DNA from: Hondaea fermentalgiana
Lineage: Eukaryota > Sar > Bigyra > Thraustochytrida > Thraustochytriidae
NCBI GenBank assembly: GCA_014084085.1
Contig: NPFB01000027.1
Coordinates: 405,263-438,242, forward strand
Length of the DNA: 32,980 nucleotides
Direction of reading: 5' to 3'
Shown: piece by piece, positions 25,568-32,980 of the stretch
How the letters are laid out: every line of letters starts with the position of its first letter
How positions within the stretch are numbered: position 1 is the first letter of the stretch
Position numbers and translations under genes: made by a program
Notes under the pieces: generated by a model
What the model was told of the DNA's origin: nothing
The model's input: only the letters and a program-made list of their open reading frames with translations
The model's database searches: none

Positions 25568-25909
25568 TCATGCCCGGGCGTCAATGGCGTCCTGTGCGGC
25601 ATCCTGCTTGGCGCGCTCCTGCCGGTCGTACAAGTCGAGCATGGACTGAAGCGAGTTGGCGCGCGAAGTGGGCGTCGCCATGTACTTGGTTCCCTTGCCG
25701 TCCTGGCCCTCGCATGCGAGCTTCTCGGACGTGAGGATGAACGTGCGGTCCGGCTGCTGCCACCAGTTGGCCATGCGCAGTGGCCTCGAGGTGTGCTCGC
25801 GGAACGCATGGGCGCCAGCGTCAAGGTCCTTGAGCTCCTTGCGGGCGTGCGAGCGGACGGACACTGGGTCCTCCATCATGTTGTGGATCATGTCCGTAAT
25901 GAAGCTCAT
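25568..25909 (-). CDS. Small unknown protein, 113 aa
   Basis: I do not recognise the family. The start is the ATG at 25909 (A at -3); the frame continues 11 codons upstream only to a TTG. The product opens MSFITDMIHNMMEDPVSVRS, is highly charged, has an aromatic patch (MANWWQQPDRTFIL, about residues 46-59), and ends in an Ala/Asp/Arg-rich helix (LDLYDRQERAKQDAAQDAIDARA). There is no signal peptide or membrane segment. It is called a gene because amino-acid composition is balanced, codon use matches its neighbours (third-position G/C on this strand), and it is flanked by AT-richer or repeat-rich DNA. A missing upstream exon is possible because a CAG precedes the ATG closely. Confidence 0.6.
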   Translation of the reverse strand: MSFITDMIHNMMEDPVSVRSHARKELKDLDAGAHAFREHTSRPLRMANWWQQPDRTFILTSEKLACEGQDGKGTKYMATPTSRANSLQSMLDLYDRQERAKQDAAQDAIDARA

Positions 25910-25969
25910 TGTGTAGCTCTTCCTGGGTCTGTGCAGCAACAACGAGATCGAGGCAGCATGATAATATAT

Positions 25970-25990
25970 CAGTCAGTCAGTCAGTCAGTC
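25970..25990. repeat. (AGTC)n microsatellite
   Basis: Five AGTC units about 60 bases upstream of the small unknown gene on the opposite strand. Confidence 0.85.
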
Positions 25991-26487
25991 GATCAGTTGA
26001 AACAAATCAGGTCTTCGCCGCCGCCGACGTCGCCGTCATCGCGAACAAATCCCCTTCCCCGCACGGCCCCACGCAGCCGCAGCACTGCGCGCACGCACGC
26101 GCGCGCGCGCGCGCACAAAGAGTGCAGCTCTAGCTCGCTCCCCTCGGGCGCCGCTGCCATTCCCTGCGCATCATCATCGCCTCTTCGCGGACCGCGCCGC
26201 CGCGGCGACCGCCAAGGTCTGCGCACCGGGTCGACCCCGCCGCCGCCCGCGCGCCCGCGCCGCCGCACGTACTCGTCTCCGCGCGCGCCACTCGATCGAA
26301 GAATACAAGCGCCGCAAGAAGAAGACGAAGAAGAAGAAAAAAATAATAATAAATCAAGGCAGCCGCAGGAAAGAGCTGCTGGGTGTGGACAGCACGGGCG
26401 CGCGGTATCGTAGAGTATTTCCGTCTCCCTGGGTGGGCGGGTTGGGACGAAGAGGGACTTGACCGTTCACGGCGTAGCAGACTCGGA

Positions 26488-26525
26488 GCTTGCTTGCTTG
26501 CTTGCTTGCTCGCTCGCTCGCTCTC
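26488..26525. repeat. (GCTT)n-(GCTC)n compound microsatellite
   Basis: Five GCTT units change by one base into about four GCTC units. It lies about 145 bases upstream of the EF-hand gene start. Confidence 0.85.
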
Positions 26526-26668
26526 GCAGGGCTTGCTTTCCGAGAGACGTGCGCAGCGATGAGCAAGTGAGCTGTGCCTCGATCAGGGAAAGCTTCGTTA
26601 GACTACGCTAGGCTAGGCTAACGCACGCTGACGCACGCCAGCGCACGAGCGGTTGCGAGGAAAAGGCC

Positions 26669-29600
26669 ATGGGTAAGGTCTACTCGCAGGAACTACGAGA
26701 CCAAGATGCAGAACTCAAGACGCACGGGGCCGTGAGCGCCGCGACGAGATCGAGGGCGACGAGCGCCTGGGTTCCAGACTTCTCAAGCTACGATTTCGGA
26801 GAGGAGTTTGTGCGATGGGAAGGCATCGAGTTCAAGGACGTGCAGCGCGCGCACAGCCTTTGGCGCAAACTTGGTGCCAACCTCACCTTCTCGCGCAACG
26901 GGTACCTCTTTTTTGTCAACCAAACAGGGCTCAGCAAAAGACAAAGCAAGGACATCGTCGCCCTTGCCGCAACCCATGGCGGAGACGGCGATAGTACCAC
27001 CGGTCCTCCGGTACTCTCATCCTCTGACGTCAACAAGCTCGAGGTTCTACGCCAATTCGACAGCTTTCTCGCCAAGGCCAAAGACTACGGCTTGGCCCAA
27101 CAGCGAAGAAAAATTGAACGACAGACCAACACGCCCGTTACCCCACCTCGCATCTCTGCCCTTGACCTGCTCAGCGGACTCGCCCTTGTCAGCAAAGCGA
27201 CGCCAACGCAAAAGGCGGGCTTCATCTTTGGTCTTTTCGATTTTCATCGACGCAAAAAGCTCGATCGCGACGAGATTCTCGCGCTCGTTGCAGCTTCCAT
27301 GCGAGGCTACTGCTCCATCAAAAACGCGCCTCTTCCACCGCCCGAGGGCCTGACCTGGCTCGTCGACGAAACATTGTTTCAAGCCCAGCGACTCGACAAG
27401 ACGCGTGACACCATTGCCCTCAACTCCTTTGTTACCTTTTGCAAGCGCAGCCCCAGCGTAGATATCATCCTCAATACAGCAGATGCAGTCGCGACAGGTT
27501 CTGGCTCCGCTTTTGCGGAGCGTCGTCTCGCGCTTCAGAAAAAGCTTCTCACACGCCTCGCACGCATCGAAGCGTCTCTCGAGGCTCTCGGCGAGGCCCC
27601 CTTCCCACCCGATGAAATACGTGATCTCATCACCAACACTGCGCAAACCCGCAGTCTCAAAGAACATCAGGCTTTTCTTCAGCAGGGCGTCAGTGAAAGC
27701 AAGCCCGAGACAGATGACCTGATCGCTGCCAGTGACAACCAAGCTGGCACGCTTCCCTCGCGCCGCGGTGCACAAGTCCATGCTTGCCTTGTCCACTCTT
27801 GGTTTCCCGAGCTCAAGCCGCAAACGCAGATTCGCGCGTCGCTTGACCCTGCCTTTGCCGGACTCTCCATCGAGCAATACTCAAACATGTCCGAGGCAGA
27901 CCGCCTCGAATGGAGCGATTCCACGTCAACGCTCGTCTTTCTTATCGACAAGCTTGAAGCTTTATGGCCGCTCGATCGCCTCTACTTGCCAAAGTGCACC
28001 TCGCAATGGCTTTTCTCGCTCGCTGCCTTCTCAGGTGCTTTGCTCGACGTCGCCAATGAACCCCAAGCGCCGAACTCGGAAGAAACTCAGCGACCTCCAA
28101 ATGATCAGGTCGAAAGTGCGATCAACCAAATTGAAGAATCTCTTGACGGGCCAGCTGATGCAAATGTCGACATTCAACTTGCAGCAAAGAATGATGAAAG
28201 TTCTGCGGCAAAAGTCAACTTTGCCGCAGATACATCCAACGAGACTGGAGGAGAATTCGCGAACGCATCGTCCGACAACCCGAACGCAAAGCCTGCAACG
28301 GGCGACCAAAACTTTGACCCCGACGAGGCCTCGAGCGCCCCGAACGAAAAGCACGCGCATTGCGAGGAAGGCGCAAGCTCTGTTGAGAAAGCTGACAAGC
28401 AGGCCGAAACATCTCAACCTATTCGAGACGTATCTCTCTCGGCTCTTGCGCAGTGGATTCGCACGTGGCCACTCGCAGAAGAAGTACTTGCTCGTACCTC
28501 TACCGGCAAGTATTGGGCGTGGTCTCGGGTTTTGTCCCCACTTGCCCGAGCTCTCGGTCGTGCCGTCATGTTCGGTCTCTCGAGTCCATTTGACAGAGTT
28601 ATGACGCAACTCGCATCACATCTTTGGATCGGAGATCGATACGATCAAAAGGCAGACACCACGCTCGCCATGGCTGTCAATCTAGATCCGGACGACACCT
28701 TTGCAGTGGAAGCTACCCTAGAGTATCGCGAACGTGGAGAATCTGCCCGGCGCATGGAAGAGAACGCAGAAGCACCTGAACTGGACGACGAGGACGCCAC
28801 GGAAACTGCACTCGATCAACTCGACTATGAGCTTTCCCTCGTTGAAAATAGCCCGGTCCTCGAGCGAGGCAAAACTTTCTACGAGCGAGCTTTCCATGAC
28901 ACCCCAATGGACTCGCGGGGAAGCCTTGTCAAGTCCAATCTTCCGGCGACGGATGGGGTGACTGGCTACCTCATGATTGATTTGGCCGTACATGTGTCTG
29001 CCACTCCAGAGGAACTTACCTTGGCAGCCTTCAAGCTTCGCGTGTTCTTGACACACGAGTATTTTGTGCACTCGACGGCCGTGATCGGCGCCCATGTGAT
29101 CGAGGTTGCAGAGTTTAAGGGCAGTGCGAAGAAGCTCCGTCTTGTCCTTTTTTTCAAGACGCCGCTCATGACACGGATTGTCAGCAAGCTTACTGAATGG
29201 TTTGGAAGAGCGGAGTCACTCGCTCTGCATCTCTCCATGGGAGCCAATGTCGAGCAAGCTCTTGAAAGTTCCTGGAACGGCGAGCTCGAGGCTCTTTGGG
29301 AGATGCCCCAAGAAGACGGCACATTTACAAATATCAATCAAGCAGATGACGCACGTGCAGACAGCATGCGTTCGCAGCGCAAACGAGCATTTGATCCGGC
29401 CTGGGCGCGTCGCCTTGGTCTCCAGATGCCTTCACTGGCACAGTCTGCCCCTGCAAAGCTGCCAGCTGATTCCCGAGCCGCACAGAGCTCGACTTCAAAC
29501 CAAGAAGATCGAGACCTCGAGCTCAAACTTGCCCAGGCGATGAGCGAACGCGAAGTGCATCGACGTGCTCGACTTCGAATTGCAGAAAAGAAGCTAACCA

Positions 29601-30688
29601 CCTTTGGTCACGAATGCGTCGCCATTCTTTTCGCGACATTTGATACCGATCGTGACGGCGCTCTTAGCCTCGACGAGATGAATGCAATGCAACGTGCGCT
29701 CGATAGTGCGCAGTTTTCTTCAACGCAAGAATACGTTTCGGCATTGCAAGAGGACGGGGCTGTGGTGGATCACCAGGGCTTTCTCACTCTCGATGGACTC
29801 GAGCAGCTCTATATTCGGACCGCGCCCGAGTGCCTCGCCAAAGACCTCGGGATGCTCGGCATCAAGAGCTGCTCTCTTGCTCGAGTTCCCGTGCAGGCAA
29901 GTTTACGTGTGGTTGGTCCAATGCTTGGTCGTATCTGCGCGCAAACGAGCTCTCAAAACAACGATGCTGCCTCACCAGCAAATGCGTCCTCCTGCGATCG
30001 CCTTGGTCATCTGCAAAGTCTCTTTGCACACGGATTTAGACTTTTTCAGGAGGGAAAGGAGCTTTGGAGGCAGCACAACGAGGCTGCGCGCCTTGAGGTG
30101 GCCTATCCTGACTGGGTCGGAGCGCTCCGTTATCTGACTGAGTCAGCACAAGTCTGTCTGCCACAATCCGCATTTTCCTACCTGCGTGATTTGGTATTCC
30201 GTGCCGGATTCGCTCGAAATCTGGCGTTTGACACCTTGGCCTTTACGCGCGGTCTCCTCTTTGCGCTTTCGAGGGCCCAAGTCGGTTGTTTGGACGATGA
30301 GGTTGAGGATGCGACTGAGCAAGAGGGAAAGACCGACGTGGACGCGGCACTCGAAGGCCAGGTCGACAGCCTTGGCGAAAGCGAGGGCTTCGATGCGGAC
30401 GGAGACAAATCTTCGGAGAACGATCGTGTGCCAGCTGATGTCTTGGAACGTCAATTCTCGAAAAGCTGTTATCACCTTTGCAGCGCTTTCCAATTTGTGA
30501 TTGCTGGCGTTGCAAGGGGCGAACTTCGTTTCCAGGACGATCGTGCTGTTGTTCTCTCTGGAACCGGAATGAACATTGTTGACTGGTTCGTTGGGCCTAC
30601 CAAGCTCGATTCTCTGGCAAGGGCCATTCATGTCGACAAAAAAGCAAACGATGACACAAGTGACACCAGTGTACCCCTCGAAGCGTGA
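26669..30688 (+). CDS. Large EF-hand protein with possible N-myristoylation
   Basis: The 1339-aa product starts in an ideal context (GCCATGG). It begins M-G-K-V-Y-S, fitting the G2/S6 rule for N-myristoylation, so membrane attachment is possible. A degenerate EF-hand lies at about 182-212 (A-G-F-I-F-G-L-F-D-F-H-R-R-K-K-L-D-R-D-E). Its setting resembles protist proteins with the pattern F-I-F-D-L-Y-D-F-D...D-E. One canonical calcium loop is at 992-1003 (D-T-D-R-D-G-A-L-S-L-D-E), with Asp at positions 1, 3 and 5, Gly at 6 and Glu at 12. A weaker partner lies about 40 residues later (V-D-H-Q-G-F-L-T-L-D). Between them are an acidic Asn/Glu/Ala-rich linker (about 470-580) and several unrecognised helical segments. 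No kinase, GTPase or membrane segment was found. It probably senses calcium at a membrane, but the output is unknown. Codon use differs from the thiolase: more A/T-ending codons. Confidence 0.85.
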   Translation: MGKVYSQELRDQDAELKTHGAVSAATRSRATSAWVPDFSSYDFGEEFVRWEGIEFKDVQRAHSLWRKLGANLTFSRNGYLFFVNQTGLSKRQSKDIVALAATHGGDGDSTTGPPVLSSSDVNKLEVLRQFDSFLAKAKDYGLAQQRRKIERQTNTPVTPPRISALDLLSGLALVSKATPTQKAGFIFGLFDFHRRKKLDRDEILALVAASMRGYCSIKNAPLPPPEGLTWLVDETLFQAQRLDKTRDTIALNSFVTFCKRSPSVDIILNTADAVATGSGSAFAERRLALQKKLLTRLARIEASLEALGEAPFPPDEIRDLITNTAQTRSLKEHQAFLQQGVSESKPETDDLIAASDNQAGTLPSRRGAQVHACLVHSWFPELKPQTQIRASLDPAFAGLSIEQYSNMSEADRLEWSDSTSTLVFLIDKLEALWPLDRLYLPKCTSQWLFSLAAFSGALLDVANEPQAPNSEETQRPPNDQVESAINQIEESLDGPADANVDIQLAAKNDESSAAKVNFAADTSNETGGEFANASSDNPNAKPATGDQNFDPDEASSAPNEKHAHCEEGASSVEKADKQAETSQPIRDVSLSALAQWIRTWPLAEEVLARTSTGKYWAWSRVLSPLARALGRAVMFGLSSPFDRVMTQLASHLWIGDRYDQKADTTLAMAVNLDPDDTFAVEATLEYRERGESARRMEENAEAPELDDEDATETALDQLDYELSLVENSPVLERGKTFYERAFHDTPMDSRGSLVKSNLPATDGVTGYLMIDLAVHVSATPEELTLAAFKLRVFLTHEYFVHSTAVIGAHVIEVAEFKGSAKKLRLVLFFKTPLMTRIVSKLTEWFGRAESLALHLSMGANVEQALESSWNGELEALWEMPQEDGTFTNINQADDARADSMRSQRKRAFDPAWARRLGLQMPSLAQSAPAKLPADSRAAQSSTSNQEDRDLELKLAQAMSEREVHRRARLRIAEKKLTTFGHECVAILFATFDTDRDGALSLDEMNAMQRALDSAQFSSTQEYVSALQEDGAVVDHQGFLTLDGLEQLYIRTAPECLAKDLGMLGIKSCSLARVPVQASLRVVGPMLGRICAQTSSQNNDAASPANASSCDRLGHLQSLFAHGFRLFQEGKELWRQHNEAARLEVAYPDWVGALRYLTESAQVCLPQSAFSYLRDLVFRAGFARNLAFDTLAFTRGLLFALSRAQVGCLDDEVEDATEQEGKTDVDAALEGQVDSLGESEGFDADGDKSSENDRVPADVLERQFSKSCYHLCSAFQFVIAGVARGELRFQDDRAVVLSGTGMNIVDWFVGPTKLDSLARAIHVDKKANDDTSDTSVPLEA

Positions 30689-30945
30689 GAGTGCCAGAAA
30701 GAATTAAAATTTGCCCGGTTAGGGACAGTAGTATAAAAAGGAAAAAATGTGTTGAAAAAAGTTCGTCATTCAGAAGGAGTTGCTCGTTTTGCAAAAAGAG
30801 GCTTACGAGCAGGGAGAAAGTTAAGCAAGTGTCATCCTGTTCTGATGTGATGTCGTCAAAAATGTGCATTCTATAACCACGCTCAGTCCATGATTGTTAC
30901 AACAATAATAGCCGATCGCCAGCACAGACGCGATGCGCAGGCAAG
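30689..30945. other. Convergent intergenic region
   Basis: 257 bases between the stop codons of the EF-hand gene (+) and the Zn2Cys6 gene (-). It is AT-rich, with A-runs near 30735-30760, consistent with two short 3' UTRs. Confidence 0.5.
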
Positions 30946-32688
30946 CTACACCGAATCATGATTCGGATGAACGCCTGCATTCGACTGTGATGAGGACGAA
31001 GTCCCGGCGGTGCTTGAGGAGACAGCACCTTTGTTTTTGTTGGCGGGCCTGTCTGCTCTCGAAACAGAGGAACCAATGCCACCAGGAGGAGCAACTGAAC
31101 TCACGCGGTCGTCATTAGTGTGATGCGTCGAGCCCAAGGCTGTTGCCGAAGGAGGAGGCGGTGGTGTCGTTGACGTGGCCTCGGGGGCGCCAGGGCCACC
31201 AACACCGGAAGACGCATTTCCGGGGAAGGCGATATCGTCGTTGAACTGACCAAAAGTACCGAGAAACTGTTCAGCGTCGAAGTCAATGAGGTGATCGGGC
31301 CAGAAACGACCGTCATCGTGCGCGTCTTGCGCATGAGGGTCCGTGTGCATCGAGGTGCCATCACCGACATGATGGAGAGGGTCTCTGCGAGGGCGGGCCG
31401 CCTGCGGATGATGCTCGTACTCGTGTTCATGAATGGACGGCGGCAAAGGAGGCTGTGTGTGACCGCGAGCTCCAATCTGGTGACGCACGTGCGAGTGAGC
31501 GTGCGGGTCGACTGCAGGGGGTTCGAGCCCGCGATGCACAGGCTCAGATTTCAATAATCGAAAGTTGCGGAATTGTACATTGTGCAAATAGCGGAGCGGG
31601 GCAACAATGCCCACGTCGTGCTGCACAGCGTCGACGAGCCAGCGACGCCCAAATCGATCGCGAATGAGAACGTCTCCAAGGTTAAACTGAGCGTGCCACA
31701 TTTCTTCACGGCCTTGTGCGTCAATGACCATTTGCGTGACCATGGTGGAGCGCATGCAGCTGGTTGTGAAACGGATTCGATCGTGGACGCGCTCGACGAG
31801 GTCTGGGTAAAGCTTGTAGTTCCCCTCGTTGGACAGCGGCGTGGCAGCCTCGAGTTCGGACATAAAAAATTTGCTAAAGGCGGCGCCGAGCGCTGGCAAG
31901 CGCCGGCCCTCGCGCACCTCGACGCGGTAGCAAACGGGACCAAAGTCTCCCGGGTGATCACCGGCGCGCACGTCGACGGAAGAGAGTCCCGTTGCAGACT
32001 GAAAGACCGCCCTTGCGTTGGGAGAGAACTCGCGGTGTGGGTCTCTTTTGGGTGATTCAAAGTTCATTTTACGAAAGCCTTGCATAATGGCGAGCGTGGT
32101 GGCGGCATGCAACACGCTGACCGAGTGATCGGCGCGCGCCATGGCGATTTGCGTGCGAATGAACCAGTAGAGAGGTCTTGGGTGTCCCTTGTCGTAGCCG
32201 AGCTCGCGGCTAATGGCGAGAAGCGCTGCGGCGGCCTGATACTGTTCGGCGCTGTTCGCCCTCGGCTGGAAGGCATGGCAGCATGTCCACGCCTCGAGGT
32301 TGCGAAGCTCGGCGATGCTGTGCTTGCTCGCGCCGAGCTGTAATTCGAGATCTCTGCTGTTTCCAGGACCTCCGCCATCTGACCTGCGCATTTTAAGGCG
32401 CTCCGAGTGCTCGGCAAGCGGCCTGCCGCGCTTGCCCGGTACGCGTGGCACGCAGAGGAGGCCGAGGCGTACGCAGCGTGCGCAGGCCTCGCCTCCTGGT
32501 GGTGCGCGGCATTTCACGTGTGACCTGAAGCAAGCTGCGCAAGCTGCGCCTGGCGCGGGGCTGGACCCAGACCCTGTGCTACTGCTGCTGCTGTTGCTGC
32601 TGCTCCCTGCACCTGCGTTGCCGGCTGAGCCGCTGGTCCCTGGCGGGGTGGTCCTCGCGCCGGGGCTCGAGGTGGCGGTCTGCGTCAT
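30946..32688 (-). CDS. Zn(2)-Cys(6) binuclear cluster protein, putative transcription factor
   Basis: The product is 580 aa from an ATG at 32688. After a Ser/Gly/Thr-rich N-terminus, residues 50-79 carry C-x2-C-x6-C-x8-C-x2-C-x6-C (Cys50, 53, 60, 69, 72, 79) with Arg/Lys between the second and third cysteines. This is the Gal4-type zinc cluster that binds DNA in fungi. A basic linker follows (P-G-K-R-G-R-P, K-M-R-R). Residues about 105-390 form a folded region (W-F-I-R-T-Q-I-A-M-A, then G-D-V-L-I-R-D-R-F-G-R-R-W-L-V-D-A-V) that I do not recognise. It is not obviously the fungal middle homology region. The C-terminal third is His/Asp/Pro/Ser-rich with acidic patches (IDFDAEQFL), plausible as an activation segment. 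A nuclear DNA-binding role is likely; target genes are unknown. The upstream pentanucleotide tract is shared with the thiolase gene. Confidence 0.8.
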   Translation of the reverse strand: MTQTATSSPGARTTPPGTSGSAGNAGAGSSSNSSSSSTGSGSSPAPGAACAACFRSHVKCRAPPGGEACARCVRLGLLCVPRVPGKRGRPLAEHSERLKMRRSDGGGPGNSRDLELQLGASKHSIAELRNLEAWTCCHAFQPRANSAEQYQAAAALLAISRELGYDKGHPRPLYWFIRTQIAMARADHSVSVLHAATTLAIMQGFRKMNFESPKRDPHREFSPNARAVFQSATGLSSVDVRAGDHPGDFGPVCYRVEVREGRRLPALGAAFSKFFMSELEAATPLSNEGNYKLYPDLVERVHDRIRFTTSCMRSTMVTQMVIDAQGREEMWHAQFNLGDVLIRDRFGRRWLVDAVQHDVGIVAPLRYLHNVQFRNFRLLKSEPVHRGLEPPAVDPHAHSHVRHQIGARGHTQPPLPPSIHEHEYEHHPQAARPRRDPLHHVGDGTSMHTDPHAQDAHDDGRFWPDHLIDFDAEQFLGTFGQFNDDIAFPGNASSGVGGPGAPEATSTTPPPPPSATALGSTHHTNDDRVSSVAPPGGIGSSVSRADRPANKNKGAVSSSTAGTSSSSQSNAGVHPNHDSV

Positions 32689-32751
32689 CTCTCTCGCTCG
32701 CTCCGTCGCGCGGTCCTGCGAGCTTCTGCTTCTGCCTGCGCTGCCTGGCCG

Positions 32752-32779
32752 TGCTCTGCTCTGCTCTGCTCTGCTCTGC
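32752..32779. repeat. (GCTCT)n pentanucleotide tract upstream of the Zn2Cys6 gene
   Basis: About five GCTCT units. On the coding strand of the Zn2Cys6 gene this reads GCAGA/GAGCA, about 65 bases before its ATG. Confidence 0.88.
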
Positions 32780-32860
32780 CCTGCGCTGCACGCTACGCTG
32801 CGCTGCGTTAGCGTAGTTCTCGCGCGCCTCGAGCGAGGGGCTGGGTTGGCTGGCGCTGCC

Positions 32861-32899
32861 GACCTCGACCTCGACCTCGACCTCGACCTCGACCTCGAC
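32861..32899. repeat. (GACCTC)n hexanucleotide repeat
   Basis: Six and a half copies of GACCTC, about 170 bases upstream of the Zn2Cys6 ATG. On the gene's strand it reads GAGGTC. Confidence 0.88.
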
Positions 32900-32980
32900 T
32901 CTGCTGCGCGGCGCCCTCTGCGCGGCGCTGGGGCTCTGCCCCGCTCCCTCGGCGGCGGCGCAGGCAGCCTCGCTGGCGGG

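Larger units (their letters stand above)
25910..26668. other. Divergent promoter region with several microsatellites
   Basis: About 760 bases between the small unknown gene and the EF-hand gene. It holds an (AGTC)n run (25970-25990), a (GC)n run (about 26088-26115), a GAA-rich run (about 26318-26340) and a GCTT/GCTC run (26488-26525), then short TAGGCTA/ACGCACGC repeats before the EF-hand ATG. No gene is visible. Confidence 0.55.

Noticed and set aside
31515..31545. tRNA-like T-arm (GGGTTCGAGCCC)
   Set aside because: It lies inside the Zn2Cys6 coding sequence and the rest of a tRNA cloverleaf is absent. No tRNA, rRNA or CRISPR array was found anywhere in the window.

Overview
The window looks like nuclear DNA from a GC-rich, intron-poor unicellular eukaryote. 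A thraustochytrid or other labyrinthulomycete stramenopile fits best. The reasons are long uninterrupted reading frames carrying eukaryote-only families (SDS3/SUDS3-type corepressor subunit, TOM22-type import receptor, MABP1/WDR62 scaffold, GUCD1-type protein, serine carboxypeptidase with signal peptide), purine at -3 of several start codons, no operon spacing, and intergenic DNA full of microsatellites. The lineage is inferred from gene content, not shown by a marker gene.

Layout. 1-501 (+): 3' end of an SDS3-like gene. 870-1112 (-): 80-aa TOM22/TOM9-like membrane protein. 2114-3103 (-): unknown protein whose C-terminal part resembles the VHL beta domain. 3104-5143: 2-kb divergent promoter region. 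5144-6334 (+): acetyl-CoA acetyltransferase. 7277-8836 (+): secreted or vacuolar S10 carboxypeptidase with unusual motifs. 9760-13815 (+): MABP1/WDR62-like WD40 scaffold. 14156-15019 (-): GUCD1-like protein with an apparent Cys-His-Asp triad. 16036-18657 (+): TPR protein with a degenerate TIR-like domain. 18658-23479: 4.8-kb stretch with no convincing gene, full of simple repeats, a near-perfect palindrome and a very GC-rich block. 23480-24838 (+): unknown protein with a KA1-like segment and an ARM-like helical end. 25568-25909 (-): small unknown protein. 26669-30688 (+): 1339-aa EF-hand protein with a possible N-myristoylation signal. 30946-32688 (-): Zn(2)-Cys(6) transcription-factor-like protein.

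The genes do not form one pathway. They are ordinary housekeeping and signalling genes (chromatin, mitochondrial import, acetyl-CoA metabolism, proteolysis, kinase scaffolding, calcium sensing) transcribed individually. For several genes the longest open frame begins at GTG or TTG. I moved those starts to the first in-frame ATG and say so in each entry.

The points most worth following are the VHL-like domain with only part of the hydroxyproline pocket, the peptidase-like triad in the GUCD1 homologue, the divergent TIR-like/TPR protein, the carboxypeptidase that lacks the usual GGPGCSS cysteine, the Zn2Cys6 protein outside fungi, and a pentanucleotide tract in the same orientation upstream of both the thiolase and the Zn2Cys6 gene.
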